Notes: generated from the sequence alone by a model not told the origin. 64,000 bases of DNA from Tautonia marina (GCF_009177065.1 NZ_WEZF01000005.1:62001-126000); one strand, 5' to 3'. Counted from the first letter of the stretch, positions 16,498 through 28,036 are shown. Numbers and translations are program-made.

Positions 16498-17613
16498 ATG
16501 AAGGAATCATCCTCCCCTGATCAGCCCTCCGTTTCGGCTCGGTCGAGCGGTTCTTCGGAATCGGGCCGGGTTTTGATTGTCGGGGCTCGTCGCCGGCTTC
16601 GGCGCCTCGGAACCATGCTCGACCAGCGGCCCTGGTCTGGATTGCGGATTGTCGGATTCGTGGATCGTTCGGGCAGAGGTCGGCAACTGGCCCTCCATCC
16701 CGGTTCCGAACCGATTCCGGTCCTCGGTCGCCTGGAGCGGCTCTCCGACGTAATTCGAAGCTCGCGAGCGACGCATATCATTGTGGCCCTCTCCGATCAT
16801 CCGAGCCGGAATTCCGATCCGGAACTCCATGCGCTCCAGAACCCCAAGCTTCGAGTGCACTGGATGGCAGACGAGACGGGATCGACCGCCCAGGAGCGAG
16901 GTTCCCGGGCCGATCTTCCCCACCACCGCTACCAGCCCGCTCACACGATCGGCGAGTCGATCCATTCTGGTCGGATCGCCAAGCGATTGCTCGATCTGAT
17001 ATGCGCGGCGTTAGGGCTGCTGGTGATGTCGCCGATTTTCGCGGCCATCGCACTCTTGATCTACACGACCTCGGGTCGGCCGATCTTTTACACACAGGAT
17101 CGAATTGGGCAGGGGGGCCGGCTGTTCAAGATCATCAAGTTCCGCAGCATGAAACCGAACGCCGAGAGTGATACCGGCCCCATCTGGGCGGCCAACCACG
17201 ACGACCGCTGCACCCCGATCGGCGACTGGCTCCGGCATTCCTGTCTCGACGAACTGCCCCAACTGATCAATATTCTTCGGGGCGACATGAGCCTGGTCGG
17301 CCCTCGTCCCGAGCGTCCCATTTTCGTCGAGCGCTTTCAGGAGGAGGTGCCCGATTACCCCCTGCGACACGTTGTGCCGGTGGGTCTGACCGGTTGGGCA
17401 CAGGTCCACGGCTGGCGGGGCCGAACGTCGATCCGCAAGCGGCTGCAGTACGACCTCGACTACGTGCGCCGCTGGTCCTTCTGGCTCGACGTGAAAATTC
17501 TGTGGATGACCGCCCTGCACGTGGCCTTCGGCAAGGTCGATTGGGGCATGCCTCGCAACCGGAGGGTAGACCGTGAACCGACCGACGCTCTCGGTCGTGA
17601 TACCCACGCATAA
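16498..17613 (+). CDS. Undecaprenyl-phosphate sugar phosphotransferase (short form)
   Basis: The C-terminal half (about 160-371) is a bacterial sugar transferase (PF02397). It has a membrane segment LDLICAALGLLVMSPIFAAI, then FYTQDRIGQGGRLFKIIKFR, LDELPQLINILRGDMSLVGP and GLTGWAQVHGWRGRTS. This enzyme type moves a sugar-1-phosphate from a nucleotide sugar to undecaprenyl phosphate, starting a repeat unit. Residues about 24-125 form a Rossmann-like CoA_binding_3 domain (VLIVGARRRL, HIIVALSDHP). The four N-terminal membrane helices usual in WbaP/WcaJ proteins are absent, making 371 residues rather than about 470. The last 41 bases overlap the following GT2 gene, so the two are translationally coupled. 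Confidence 0.93.
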   Translation: MKESSSPDQPSVSARSSGSSESGRVLIVGARRRLRRLGTMLDQRPWSGLRIVGFVDRSGRGRQLALHPGSEPIPVLGRLERLSDVIRSSRATHIIVALSDHPSRNSDPELHALQNPKLRVHWMADETGSTAQERGSRADLPHHRYQPAHTIGESIHSGRIAKRLLDLICAALGLLVMSPIFAAIALLIYTTSGRPIFYTQDRIGQGGRLFKIIKFRSMKPNAESDTGPIWAANHDDRCTPIGDWLRHSCLDELPQLINILRGDMSLVGPRPERPIFVERFQEEVPDYPLRHVVPVGLTGWAQVHGWRGRTSIRKRLQYDLDYVRRWSFWLDVKILWMTALHVAFGKVDWGMPRNRRVDREPTDALGRDTHA

Positions 17614-18589
17614 CGGCCGGCACCTGCTGCCCGCTTGCCTGGAGAGCCTCCGCAGGCACCGTCCCGAAGGGCTTCACCTAGAAGTGATCGTCGTGGACGA
17701 TGCCTCGCTCGACGGTTCGGCCGAATGGCTCCATGCGCACGCTCCAGACGTTCGGCTGATCCGCCTGGAACGCAACGCCGGGTTCTGTGTGGCCGCCAAC
17801 GCCGGAATTGCCGCGGCCCGGGGCTCGATCATCCAGCTCTTGAACAATGATGCCGAGGTCTGCGAAGGGTGGACCGAGGCCGGTCTGGCTCCCTTTCAGG
17901 ACTCGAGCGTCGGCTCGGTCGCTCCCCTGGTGCTGATCCGATCGCGGCCCGAACTCGTCGATTCGGCCGGCGATTGCTACGCGTTCTTCGGCTGGCCGTC
18001 GAAACGAGGGCATCGTCAGTCGGCCGATCGCTGGAGGCTCGAACCCGCCGGGGAAGTCTTCGGCGCGAGTGCCTCAAGCGCCTTCTATCGGGCCGAGGCC
18101 CTGCGGAAGGTGGGGCCGTTTGACCCTTCGTACGGGTCGTACTACGAGGATGTTGACCTGGCGTTTCGGCTCCGATGGGCCGGGTATCGTTGCGTCTTCG
18201 AGCCGGAGTGCCGGATCTTGCACGACGTCTCGGCCACCTACGACCACGGCAGCCCAAGCCTGCACCGCCGCATGGCGAAGAACGCTGAGGCCCTGTTCTG
18301 GTCGAACCTGCCCGCGGGATGGCTCGTCGCGGCCCTGATTCCCCACCTGGGATTTCTGGTGGTTCAGTTCGCCTGGAAAGTGGTGAAGGGCAGGGGACGG
18401 CCGTTTCTGCTGGGGAAGCGAGACGCGATTATCGAGCTTCCTCGGTTGCTCAAACTTCGAGCGCATCGCAAGCAACTGGCCCGATCGGCCGTGGCTCCCC
18501 TGAGCTTTCGGCTCGGACTGGTGCCGGTCGGGGCGGCGGTCGATCACATCGCGCAACCGATCCAGGCCGGGGCTTACGTCAATCCGTAA
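17573..18589 (+). CDS. GT2-family glycosyltransferase
   Basis: The 338-residue GT-A enzyme starts at GTG 17573 with GGAGGG 9 bases upstream, inside the end of the sugar-transferase gene. The N-terminus LSVVIPTHNGRHLLPACLES is followed by LEVIVVDDASLDGSAEWL, then LIRLERNAGFCVAANAGIA and the DXD-like LLNNDAEVCEGW. The acidic catalytic region is SYYEDVDLAFRLRWAGYRC. A C-terminal hydrophobic stretch (WLVAALIPHLGFLVVQFAW) suggests membrane association. It most likely adds the second sugar to the lipid-linked unit primed by its neighbour. The exact specificity is not predictable. Confidence 0.93.
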   Translation: MNRPTLSVVIPTHNGRHLLPACLESLRRHRPEGLHLEVIVVDDASLDGSAEWLHAHAPDVRLIRLERNAGFCVAANAGIAAARGSIIQLLNNDAEVCEGWTEAGLAPFQDSSVGSVAPLVLIRSRPELVDSAGDCYAFFGWPSKRGHRQSADRWRLEPAGEVFGASASSAFYRAEALRKVGPFDPSYGSYYEDVDLAFRLRWAGYRCVFEPECRILHDVSATYDHGSPSLHRRMAKNAEALFWSNLPAGWLVAALIPHLGFLVVQFAWKVVKGRGRPFLLGKRDAIIELPRLLKLRAHRKQLARSAVAPLSFRLGLVPVGAAVDHIAQPIQAGAYVNP

Positions 18590-18634
18590 GGCTCCGGCCT
18601 GGCTCGCTTGCACGGTTCGTTCGGTCCGCTTCGC

Positions 18635-19627
18635 TCAGGCGTTCTTGGCGGAGACAGCTGCCTCGGCGGCCTCGACGACCTTGGAGGCGGTCAGGCCGTA
18701 CTTCTCGAGCAGGGCCTCGGGCGATCCGCTTTCGCCGAACGAGTCACCGAGATTGACGTAGCGGATCGGCACCGGTTGAGCTTCCGCGAGGGTCATGGCC
18801 ACGACGCTGCCGAGTCCGCCGTGGGCCAGGTGCTCCTCGGCCACGACAATCGCCCCCGTTTCCCGAGCGGCGGCCAGCACGGCCTCTCGGTCGAGCGGCT
18901 TGATCGTGTGCATGTCGAGCACGCGAGCGTTGATCCCCTTGCCGGCCAGTTCGTCGGCGGCATCGAGGGCCGAGGCAACCATCAGGCCATAGGCAATGAT
19001 GGTGACGTCCTTCCCATCGCGGAGCTGGTTCGCCTTGCCGATCGTAAACGGGGCCGAGTCCTCGGTGTAGACCTTCGGCACGTCGGGACGGCCGGTCCGG
19101 AGATAGACCGGTCCCTTGTAGTCAAGAATGGCCTTGGTGGCCGCGTTGGTGGAAGCTTCGTCAGCCGTGACGATGACGACGAAGCCCGGCAGGGAGCAGG
19201 CCAGGCTGACATCCTCGATCCCCATTTGCGAGGCACCATCCTCGCCGATCGAGATGCCGGCATGGCTGCCGACCACCTTGACGTTCAGCTTCGGATAGGC
19301 AACCGCCATCCGCAACTGGTCGTAGGCATTGCACAAGATGAAGGCCGCGAAGCTGGCAATCACCGGAGTCTTGCCACACGAGGCCAGGCCGCCGGCGATG
19401 CCGACGAGGTTGCTCTCGGCAATGCCGATGTTGAAGAAGCGGTCCGGGAACTTCTTGCCGAACCATTCGGTCCGGGTCGAGTTGGAAACGTCGGCATCAA
19501 CCACGACCACATCCGGATAGTCGCCGCCGAGCGCCTCCAGGGCGCGGCCAAACGCGTCCCGGGTGGCCTTGCCGATCGCTCGCTTGGACTGCAACGCAGA
19601 GGAAGCGCCCGCCATGAGTGTCGTCAC
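18635..19627 (-). CDS. Transketolase, C-terminal subunit
   Basis: The 330-residue protein carries the pyrimidine-binding and C-terminal domains of a split transketolase. TRDAFGRALEALGGDYPDVV leads to FFNIGIAESNLVGIAGGLAS, where the glutamate activates thiamine diphosphate. ASFAAFILCNAYDQLRMAVA and the histidine of VVGSHAGISIGEDGASQM follow, and the C-terminal domain has ARVLDMHTIKPLDREAVL. Transketolase moves two-carbon units between sugar phosphates. The partner subunit lies 71 bases upstream on the same strand, so both subunits come from one transcript. A DXS-like role is less likely because the ispE gene is elsewhere and the signature matches split transketolases. Confidence 0.94.
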   Translation of the reverse strand: MTTLMAGASSALQSKRAIGKATRDAFGRALEALGGDYPDVVVVDADVSNSTRTEWFGKKFPDRFFNIGIAESNLVGIAGGLASCGKTPVIASFAAFILCNAYDQLRMAVAYPKLNVKVVGSHAGISIGEDGASQMGIEDVSLACSLPGFVVIVTADEASTNAATKAILDYKGPVYLRTGRPDVPKVYTEDSAPFTIGKANQLRDGKDVTIIAYGLMVASALDAADELAGKGINARVLDMHTIKPLDREAVLAAARETGAIVVAEEHLAHGGLGSVVAMTLAEAQPVPIRYVNLGDSFGESGSPEALLEKYGLTASKVVEAAEAAVSAKNA

Positions 19628-19698
19628 CTATGTCTTGTGTTGAATGATCTTGCTTGAATGTTCGATCGTTGAGCTGCGGAGGGAAGACTCAGGGCAGG

Positions 19699-20535
19699 TC
19701 AAGCGGTTGCCTCGACCTCGGCAATGGCCTCGTCCAGGTCCTGGGGCTTCACCGGCTTGCCATGGAAATTCTCGTCCGAGAGCTTCGCCAGGAGCTTGAG
19801 CATTCCTTGACCCTTGCGCGTCAGGGCGACAATGCAGGTCGGCTGTCCCTTGACGGCTCGGGCACGCTCCAGTGCGGTGACCACCTCTTCCATGTCGTTG
19901 CCGTTGATGACCTGGGTCTGCCAGCCGAAGGCGGCGAACTTACCGTCAATCGGGTCCATGTTCAGGACGTCTTCGGCGGCTCCGGTCTGCTGGTAGTGGT
20001 TGCGATCGACAATGCAGGTCAGGTTATCCAGCTTGTACTTCGCGGCCGAAGCGGCGGCTTCCCAGATCTGCCCCTGGCCCAGCTCGCCATCGCCCGTCAT
20101 GACATAGGTGTGGTACGACTTGCCATCGACACGGGCGGCCAGTGCGTGGCCGACACCAATCGAGAGCCCTTGACCGAGTGATCCGGTGGACGCCTCGATC
20201 CCTGGCAAGCGGTTCATGTTCGGATGCCCTTCGAGCGGGCTGCCGAGCTTGCGGAGGGTCATCAACTGATCTTTCGGGAAGTAACCCGCCTCGGCCATGG
20301 CCGCGTAAAGCACCGGCGCGGCGTGACCTTTCGAAAGGATGAAGCGGTCACGATCAGGCCAGCGGGGCTGCTTCGGGTCGTAGTTCATGAACCCGCCGAA
20401 GTAGAGCGCCGTCACCACCTCGGCGGCCGACATGGAACTGCTCGGGTGGCCCGAGCCGGCCTCGGTCGTGCTCTTGAGAATCTCGATGCGGATGGCCTTG
20501 GCGCGCTGTTTGAGCTCGTCGAGGTTGGCGGGCAC
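19699..20535 (-). CDS. Transketolase, N-terminal subunit
   Basis: The 278-residue protein binds the diphosphate part of thiamine diphosphate. It carries STTEAGSGHPSSSMSAAEVV, then DRFILSKGHAAPVLYAAMAE and the TPP motif GDGELGQGQIWEAAASAAKY ending in VDRNHYQQTG. GTG at 20535 is chosen because GGAGGA stands 7 bases upstream; the frame stays open to 20715, but that extension is non-conserved in character. The C-terminal subunit follows 71 bases downstream. Splitting of transketolase into two polypeptides is known from archaea and several bacterial groups. Confidence 0.94.
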   Translation of the reverse strand: MPANLDELKQRAKAIRIEILKSTTEAGSGHPSSSMSAAEVVTALYFGGFMNYDPKQPRWPDRDRFILSKGHAAPVLYAAMAEAGYFPKDQLMTLRKLGSPLEGHPNMNRLPGIEASTGSLGQGLSIGVGHALAARVDGKSYHTYVMTGDGELGQGQIWEAAASAAKYKLDNLTCIVDRNHYQQTGAAEDVLNMDPIDGKFAAFGWQTQVINGNDMEEVVTALERARAVKGQPTCIVALTRKGQGMLKLLAKLSDENFHGKPVKPQDLDEAIAEVEATA

Positions 20536-20745
20536 GGTCAATTCCTCCAGGATGCGGCGTCGAAACGGCCCTTGAACATAAGGATCCCGCATGGGTTTGG
20601 GCAAGAGCGCTTCCCGTGAAGCCCGAGGCGAATGGTTGAGAGCCGACGCTCGTGTTAGGATCGTGAGACGAACCTCCGCTCTCGCGACCGATGGTCCTGT
20701 CGCCGCGCAACCCATGTCTTTCCGATCGAGCGACGGAAACTGATT

Positions 20746-21600
20746 GTGCCCCGATTCGTTCCCGAAAGCCCTGAATTTCTCCAGCTTCTCAACGGGAATC
20801 CCAACGCGGATCTCGTGCGGATTGCCCTGGAAATTGCCCGAGACGCCTGTCCAGGGCTAGAGTTCGGTCCCTACCTTCAGCAACTCGACCAGCTGGCCGA
20901 GCGGGTTCGGTTTCGGATTCCTGAGGACGCCCCGACCCGGCTGTTGCTCCAGCAGATTAACTGGGTGTTGTACGTGGAAGAGGGATTCACGGGGAACGAC
21001 TCGAACTACTTCGATCCGAACAACAGCTATCTCAACGAAGTCCTCGACCGCCGTACCGGGATTCCGATTTCGCTGGGCGTGCTTTACCGGGGGGTGGCCG
21101 AGCGACTCGGCCTGCCCCTGCATGGCGTCAATCTGCCCGCTCATTTCGTTCTCAGGGCCGATCAGGAGTCGGTGGAGCCGGTGTTCATCGATCCCTTCCA
21201 CGGGGGCAGGCTCCTCGATCGAGACGCCTGCCAGAATCTGGTCGCCTCCCGAAGCGGAGCCGCCGTCGAGCTGACCGAGGAGCAGTTCCGTCCCATGTCC
21301 ACGGCCGAGGTCGTGGCCCGGATGCTCCGGAACCTCCGCGCCCTTCACCTGCAAAGCGGCGATGCCGTGCTAGCCTTCGCGGTGTTGAAGCGGCTGGTAG
21401 CGCTCGAACCGATGGAAGGGGCGTATCGTCGAGACCTCGGGATCGTCGCGCTGGGGCTTGACCGGCTGGACGAGGGGATCGAACAGCTTTCGGCCTACCT
21501 GGAACAGGAACAACAGGCGACCGATGCCGGACGCATCCGGTCCCTGATCCTCGACGCCCGGCAACGGCGGGCCGAAGGGGATGGGCCGGCGGCGGGATGA
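20746..21600 (+). CDS. SirB1-family transglutaminase-like/TPR protein
   Basis: The 284-residue protein starts at GTG 20746. Residues about 70-190 are the SirB1 N-terminal domain: SNYFDPNNSYLNEVLDRRTG, then IPISLGVLYRGVAERLGLPL, GVNLPAHFVLR and VFIDPFHGGRLLDRD, a transglutaminase-like fold in which the Cys is often lost. A C-terminal TPR pair covers about 195-270 (LQSGDAVLAFAVLKRLVAL and RRDLGIVALGLDRLDEGIEQ). The biochemical role of SirB1 proteins is unresolved. It is divergent from the split transketolase genes, with 210 bases between the start codons. Confidence 0.9.
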   Translation: MPRFVPESPEFLQLLNGNPNADLVRIALEIARDACPGLEFGPYLQQLDQLAERVRFRIPEDAPTRLLLQQINWVLYVEEGFTGNDSNYFDPNNSYLNEVLDRRTGIPISLGVLYRGVAERLGLPLHGVNLPAHFVLRADQESVEPVFIDPFHGGRLLDRDACQNLVASRSGAAVELTEEQFRPMSTAEVVARMLRNLRALHLQSGDAVLAFAVLKRLVALEPMEGAYRRDLGIVALGLDRLDEGIEQLSAYLEQEQQATDAGRIRSLILDARQRRAEGDGPAAG

Positions 21601-21773
21601 TCGAAACGATGGGCACAATCGGCTCAAGTTGCTCCCGGCTCTTGCCGATCCTCAGATGAAGGAGCAAGAGGCGAACGGCCCGGCCTCGGGTCGGATGCGT
21701 TACGCCTCGATCGCAGGAGTGCCTTCTGGGTCGCCAACTCGTGGGGCGAATCGAGGGGGACGGAGGAGTGTCC

Positions 21774-23963
21774 TTGCAGACGCGAAAGGTCGGATGGATC
21801 ATCACGACCGCGCTGCTGGTGGTCGGATTGGCCGGTTGCCGAAACCTTCCCAGGGGCGGCCTTGGTCGCGGCCCGGATGTCAGGACCATAGCGGGCGTCG
21901 GGATCGGTCCCGAACGCCTGGCGATCCGGGAAGGGGCACCCTCGACGATTTCGAGTCGGGTGGATCCCCCGGCCAGCGACGAGGAGCCGGATGAGATCGT
22001 CGGCCAGGTGGTCGATGATCGCGGGGTTCCGGTCGCCAATGCTCGGGTTCGCCTGGCCGTCGACGGCACTCCTGGAGGTCGGGAGGTTGTCGGGACAACG
22101 AACCGATCGGGCCAGTTCCTGCTTCGAGGGCTTCGTCCCGGCGAAGAATACACGCTGATTGCCGAGTGGGATGACGGCCAGGAGTTCCTACTCGGTCGCT
22201 CGCAGGTTGCGGCCCCCTCGGAAAAGGTCCGGATCGAAGTGGCCTCGGTCGAGGGTTCGGATCGGCCGACGATGGCGTCGAACGCCGGCCTGGAATCGTC
22301 TCGAGTGGCCTCGTTCAACCGGGAGGATCGAGCCCCGGAACGCATCTCCCTGCTCGGGAATCAGCGAGAGGATGCGCCCGCCTCGCCTCGGCCCGACGAT
22401 CGAGCCCCGTCCCGGAACCGAGCAGGGTGGATCCCCTTCGACTCGGTCAATCGAACGTCGCTCGATCCCTCGCAAGCGGGCGAGGACCGGGACGAGGGGC
22501 TTCGGTTTCCCGAGGCTGATCCCGTCGTCGAACAACCCAGGCCCGAGGGGAACGGTAATCCGAATTCCCCGCCTCCCCGAGCCGAACCCGACCCGCTTCG
22601 GGAACGCCTCGAATCGATTCAAGAGTCCTCGGACCTCGATCCAAACGACTTCCCCCTGCCGATGGCGGCGGTGGGTGAGCCGAGGCCGATTGAACAGGGT
22701 CAACCCGCGAGACGAATTCAGCCCGTGCCGCCGGCTTCGACTCCGGCACCGAGACCGATGACGGCCGGTTCTCCGCGGACCACGGCAGAAACCGTCCCTC
22801 TGGTCAGGCGGTTCGAACCGGCATCGGAGCACGATCGGGAGGAACCCGATCCGCCGCTTCTCATGACCGATGTTCCCCCCGAGATCGACCCGGCCGCACT
22901 CGAATCGGCGACCGACGCTCGGGGCTCAGGCTCGGCGGCCTCGGAACCGGGCTCCATGCGGCTGCCGGACCCCGAGCCCGAGATCTCGACCCCCTCGATG
23001 CCGGACGCTCGATCAGCGGTCGCCCCCTTCTCGGCAAGTGCGGAGGACGCCTTGGCCGCCCCGTCGCCAGAGCCGGAGAGCGAGCTTGCCTTTCCCGAGT
23101 CTCTGGAACCCGCCGAGCTGCCCTCGAGTGGGGATGCGACCGTCGAGGCTCGAACAGGGGCTTCGGCCCCGTTCTCCGAGCCGCCCGCTCCAGCCGAGAT
23201 GGTCGAGACCGATCAAGGGGGATCGCCGTCGTCGATCGACTCGGGGCCAGCCCCGGAGCGTTCAGAGCCGATGACCGCCGAGAACGCTCGGACGTTCCGA
23301 TGGTCCGACCTCCCGCCACCGGCCCCGTTGACCGCGGGATCGGCGGAGGAGAAGGAGAGCGACGGGGATGCCTCCGCCTCCGATGAGAACGGACCGGCAG
23401 GGTGGACGCGAGGACTCCTGAAATGGGTGTCGAGAGAGCGGGACGACACGGATCAGGAGGTTGCCTCGGTCGAACCTGCGGCTCAGTTTGACCCGCAGCG
23501 GAATCGTCTGGATGACTTCGTGCTGCCCGACCTCAACGGTCAGACCTTCCGGCTCAAGGAGACGGATGCGGACTACGTCTTGCTCTGTTTCTGGGGCACC
23601 TGGTGCGACCCTTGCGTGGCCGCGATGCCGCATCTGGCGGACCTGCAGCGCCAGTTCGGTCCCAGTCGGTTGCGTGTGGTCTCGATCGCCTACCAGCGGA
23701 ACGGAGAGGGCGGGCCGAGGTCGTTGGCTCGTGTGTCGCGTCGCCTGGGCTTGAACTATCCGATCTTGCTGGCCCCGACCGATCAGCCGTGCCCGGTCGC
23801 CGGAGCGATGGCGGTGCAATACTACCCGACGCTCGTCCTGCTCGATCGCCAGGGGAACGTCGTCCACCGCGAGACGGGAGCAACCGGCGACAAGCTGATG
23901 AGGCTCGACCGGGCGATCGCCGCCGCGATGGACGAGTCGGTCATGACCGTCACGAAACGCTGA
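21774..23963 (+). CDS. TlpA-like thioredoxin lipoprotein with long disordered linker
   Basis: A lipobox (ALLVVGLAGC) follows a short basic n-region, so the protein is lipid-anchored outside the cytoplasm. TTG 21774 is preferred because GGAGGA lies 6 bases upstream; GTG 21768 or 21741 are alternatives. Residues about 74-150 are a carboxypeptidase-regulatory-like beta domain (GQVVDDRGVPVANARVRLAV). About 400 residues of proline/glutamate-rich disordered sequence follow. The C-terminal 160 residues are an AhpC/TSA-type thioredoxin with CFWGTWCDPCVAAMPHL, redox cysteines at about 611 and 614 of 729. It probably reduces or oxidises exported proteins. The linker could span the cell envelope. Confidence 0.88.
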   Translation: MQTRKVGWIITTALLVVGLAGCRNLPRGGLGRGPDVRTIAGVGIGPERLAIREGAPSTISSRVDPPASDEEPDEIVGQVVDDRGVPVANARVRLAVDGTPGGREVVGTTNRSGQFLLRGLRPGEEYTLIAEWDDGQEFLLGRSQVAAPSEKVRIEVASVEGSDRPTMASNAGLESSRVASFNREDRAPERISLLGNQREDAPASPRPDDRAPSRNRAGWIPFDSVNRTSLDPSQAGEDRDEGLRFPEADPVVEQPRPEGNGNPNSPPPRAEPDPLRERLESIQESSDLDPNDFPLPMAAVGEPRPIEQGQPARRIQPVPPASTPAPRPMTAGSPRTTAETVPLVRRFEPASEHDREEPDPPLLMTDVPPEIDPAALESATDARGSGSAASEPGSMRLPDPEPEISTPSMPDARSAVAPFSASAEDALAAPSPEPESELAFPESLEPAELPSSGDATVEARTGASAPFSEPPAPAEMVETDQGGSPSSIDSGPAPERSEPMTAENARTFRWSDLPPPAPLTAGSAEEKESDGDASASDENGPAGWTRGLLKWVSRERDDTDQEVASVEPAAQFDPQRNRLDDFVLPDLNGQTFRLKETDADYVLLCFWGTWCDPCVAAMPHLADLQRQFGPSRLRVVSIAYQRNGEGGPRSLARVSRRLGLNYPILLAPTDQPCPVAGAMAVQYYPTLVLLDRQGNVVHRETGATGDKLMRLDRAIAAAMDESVMTVTKR

Positions 23964-23981
23964 GAATCTCCCTGATTTTTG

Positions 23982-25637
23982 TTAGGAAAGACCAGTGATA
24001 TTCCCATTCGAATCGACATCGATCCGAAGCGCGGCCGGTTGACGAGGAAGTCCGGGCATCCGGACGATTTCGCCGGTCAAGGCCACAAGGAATCCGGCCC
24101 CGGCGGCGATCTCGATGTCGCGGACGGTGATGGTGAAGCCCCGGGGGCGACCGCGGAGCTTCGGGTTGTCGGAAAGGGAGTCCTGGGTCTTGGCCATGCA
24201 GATCGGCAAGGACCCGAAGCCCAGCCGCTCGGCCTTGCGGAGCTTGGCCTGCGCTTCGGCGGTGATGGAAATGCCGTCGGCTCCGTAGACCGATCGGGCG
24301 ATGGTTTCGATCTTCGCCTCGGGGGATTGATCGAGGTCGTAGAGCGGTCGGTAGGGGGTTTGCGGGCGGTCGGCTGCGGCCACGACCAGCTCGGCCAGGT
24401 GGGTGGCACCCGCTCCCCCTTGACCGAAGACGTCGGCGGTCGCGCAGGGGATGCCAAGCCCCTCACAGAAGGCGTGAATGACGCCCAGCTCGCCGTCGGT
24501 GTCTTCTCGACGGCGGTTGATGGCCACGACCACCGGCTTGCCGAAGTGCCGGGCGGCGTCGAGGTGAGCGGCCAGATTTTCCAGGCCGCGCTCGACGGCC
24601 GAGGGGTCGGGGTGGGTCAGGTCGTCGAGGCTCACGCCACCGTGCATCTTCAAGGCCCGAACGGTGGCGACGATGACCACGGCTGAGGGGTTCAGGCCGG
24701 CGGATCGGCACTTGATATCGAAGAACTTCTCGGCCCCGAGGTCGAAGGCGAACCCGGCCTCGGTGACGGCGTAATCGGCATGAGCCAGGGCCATCCGGGT
24801 GGCCAGCACCGAGTTGCAGCCGTGGGCGATGTTGGCGAACGGCCCGCCGTGGACGAAGGCAGGGGCCCCCTCAGCCGACTGCACAAGGTTCGGCATCAGG
24901 GCTTCGTTGAGGATCGCCACCATCGAGCCGGTGACGCCGGTCGAGGAGGCAAGCACCGGCTCTCCCTGGCGATTGTAGCCGAGGAGAATGCGGTCGAGCC
25001 GGGAGCGCAGGTCCTCATACGATTCGGCCAGGCAGAGGATGGCCATGACCTCGCTGGCCGCCGTAATGTCGAAGCCCGACTCACGAGGGACGCCTTGACC
25101 GGGTCCGCCGAGGCCCAGAACGATCCGCCTTAAGGAGCGGTCGTTCATGTCCATCGCGCGCTTCCAGAGGACGCGGCGCGGGTCGAGGTCGGTCTGGCCG
25201 AAGTGGAGCTGGTTATCCATCGCCGCCGCGAGCAGGTTGTGCGCGGCGGTGATGGCGTGGAAGTCGCCGGTGAACTGGAGGTTGATGACGTTCGAGGGCT
25301 CGACCGTGCTGGCCCCTCCGCCGGTCGCTCCCCCTTTGCGGCCGAAGACCGGCCCCATCGAGGGCTGCCGGAGTGCCAGGCAGGCATCCTTGCCGATGCG
25401 GCGGAGCCCCTGCGCCATGCCGATCGAGGTGGTTGTTTTCCCCTCGCCGGCCGGAGTGGGGGTGATGGCCGAGACGAGGATCAACTTCCCTTCGGCTCGG
25501 CGTTCTCTGGCCGCCGCCAGGGCCTCAAGGCGGACCTTGGCCTTGTCTCGACCGTACGGTTCGAGCGATGAGTCCTCCAGCCCGAGCGCGTGGGCCACTT
25601 CGGTGATCGGTCGGCGAAGGTTGGTGGCATCTGCCAT
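23982..25637 (-). CDS. fhs: Formate-tetrahydrofolate ligase
   Basis: The 551-residue enzyme makes 10-formyl-tetrahydrofolate from formate, ATP and tetrahydrofolate. Length equals the family norm (about 555). The ATP-binding signature TPTPAGEGKTTTSIGMAQGL lies near residues 60-80, and LRQPSMGPVFGRKGGATGGG and VEPSNVINLQFTGDFHAITA are also diagnostic. It starts at ATG 25637 (MADATNLRRPITEVA); the 18 upstream open codons are not conserved in character. It converges with the TlpA-like lipoprotein with only 18 bases between the stop codons. It provides one-carbon units for purines and formyl-Met-tRNA. Confidence 0.97.
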   Translation of the reverse strand: MADATNLRRPITEVAHALGLEDSSLEPYGRDKAKVRLEALAAARERRAEGKLILVSAITPTPAGEGKTTTSIGMAQGLRRIGKDACLALRQPSMGPVFGRKGGATGGGASTVEPSNVINLQFTGDFHAITAAHNLLAAAMDNQLHFGQTDLDPRRVLWKRAMDMNDRSLRRIVLGLGGPGQGVPRESGFDITAASEVMAILCLAESYEDLRSRLDRILLGYNRQGEPVLASSTGVTGSMVAILNEALMPNLVQSAEGAPAFVHGGPFANIAHGCNSVLATRMALAHADYAVTEAGFAFDLGAEKFFDIKCRSAGLNPSAVVIVATVRALKMHGGVSLDDLTHPDPSAVERGLENLAAHLDAARHFGKPVVVAINRRREDTDGELGVIHAFCEGLGIPCATADVFGQGGAGATHLAELVVAAADRPQTPYRPLYDLDQSPEAKIETIARSVYGADGISITAEAQAKLRKAERLGFGSLPICMAKTQDSLSDNPKLRGRPRGFTITVRDIEIAAGAGFLVALTGEIVRMPGLPRQPAALRIDVDSNGNITGLS

Positions 25638-25829
25638 GCGAATTCCAGGCTCCCCAGAATGGCGTCGGGCGACCCTCGCGGGGAGGCCCATCAGTCAGCG
25701 AGTTTCGGTGTTGATGATTCAGGCGGCCCGGAACGCGTGGGCCGGGCCATCACACGGCGTCTTGATTGATGTCGAGCGGAGACGGAAACGCCGGTCACCC
25801 AGGCCATCCGTCTCGGATTCAAACGGAGT

Positions 25830-27890
<2,061 letters not shown>

Positions 27891-27909
27891 GGGGGCAATC
27901 CTCATCAAG

Positions 27910-27939
27910 GTGCGCGGGTCGGTGCGCCGTCGGGTGCGC
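27910..27939. repeat. Triple GTGCGC box, 12-base period (cluster 2)
   Basis: GTGCGC lies at 27910, 27922 and 27934, exactly 12 bases apart, 20-50 bases upstream of the S9 peptidase start codon. The spacing puts the boxes close to one helical turn apart, compatible with a cooperative binding site or a minisatellite. Confidence 0.7.
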
Positions 27940-28036
27940 CAGGCGGTCATGACGGAAGCGGAAGAGCTATTGGAGGTTGTATCACGTGGAGACGTTCGTT
28001 TCGGGAATCCGCCGCTCGGGGGGCTCGTCAGGTCTA

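Noticed and set aside
25638-25829. Tetrahydrofolate riboswitch upstream of fhs
   Set aside because: The leader does not show the conserved THF-aptamer elements; only an ordinary GC hairpin at 25725-25748 was seen.
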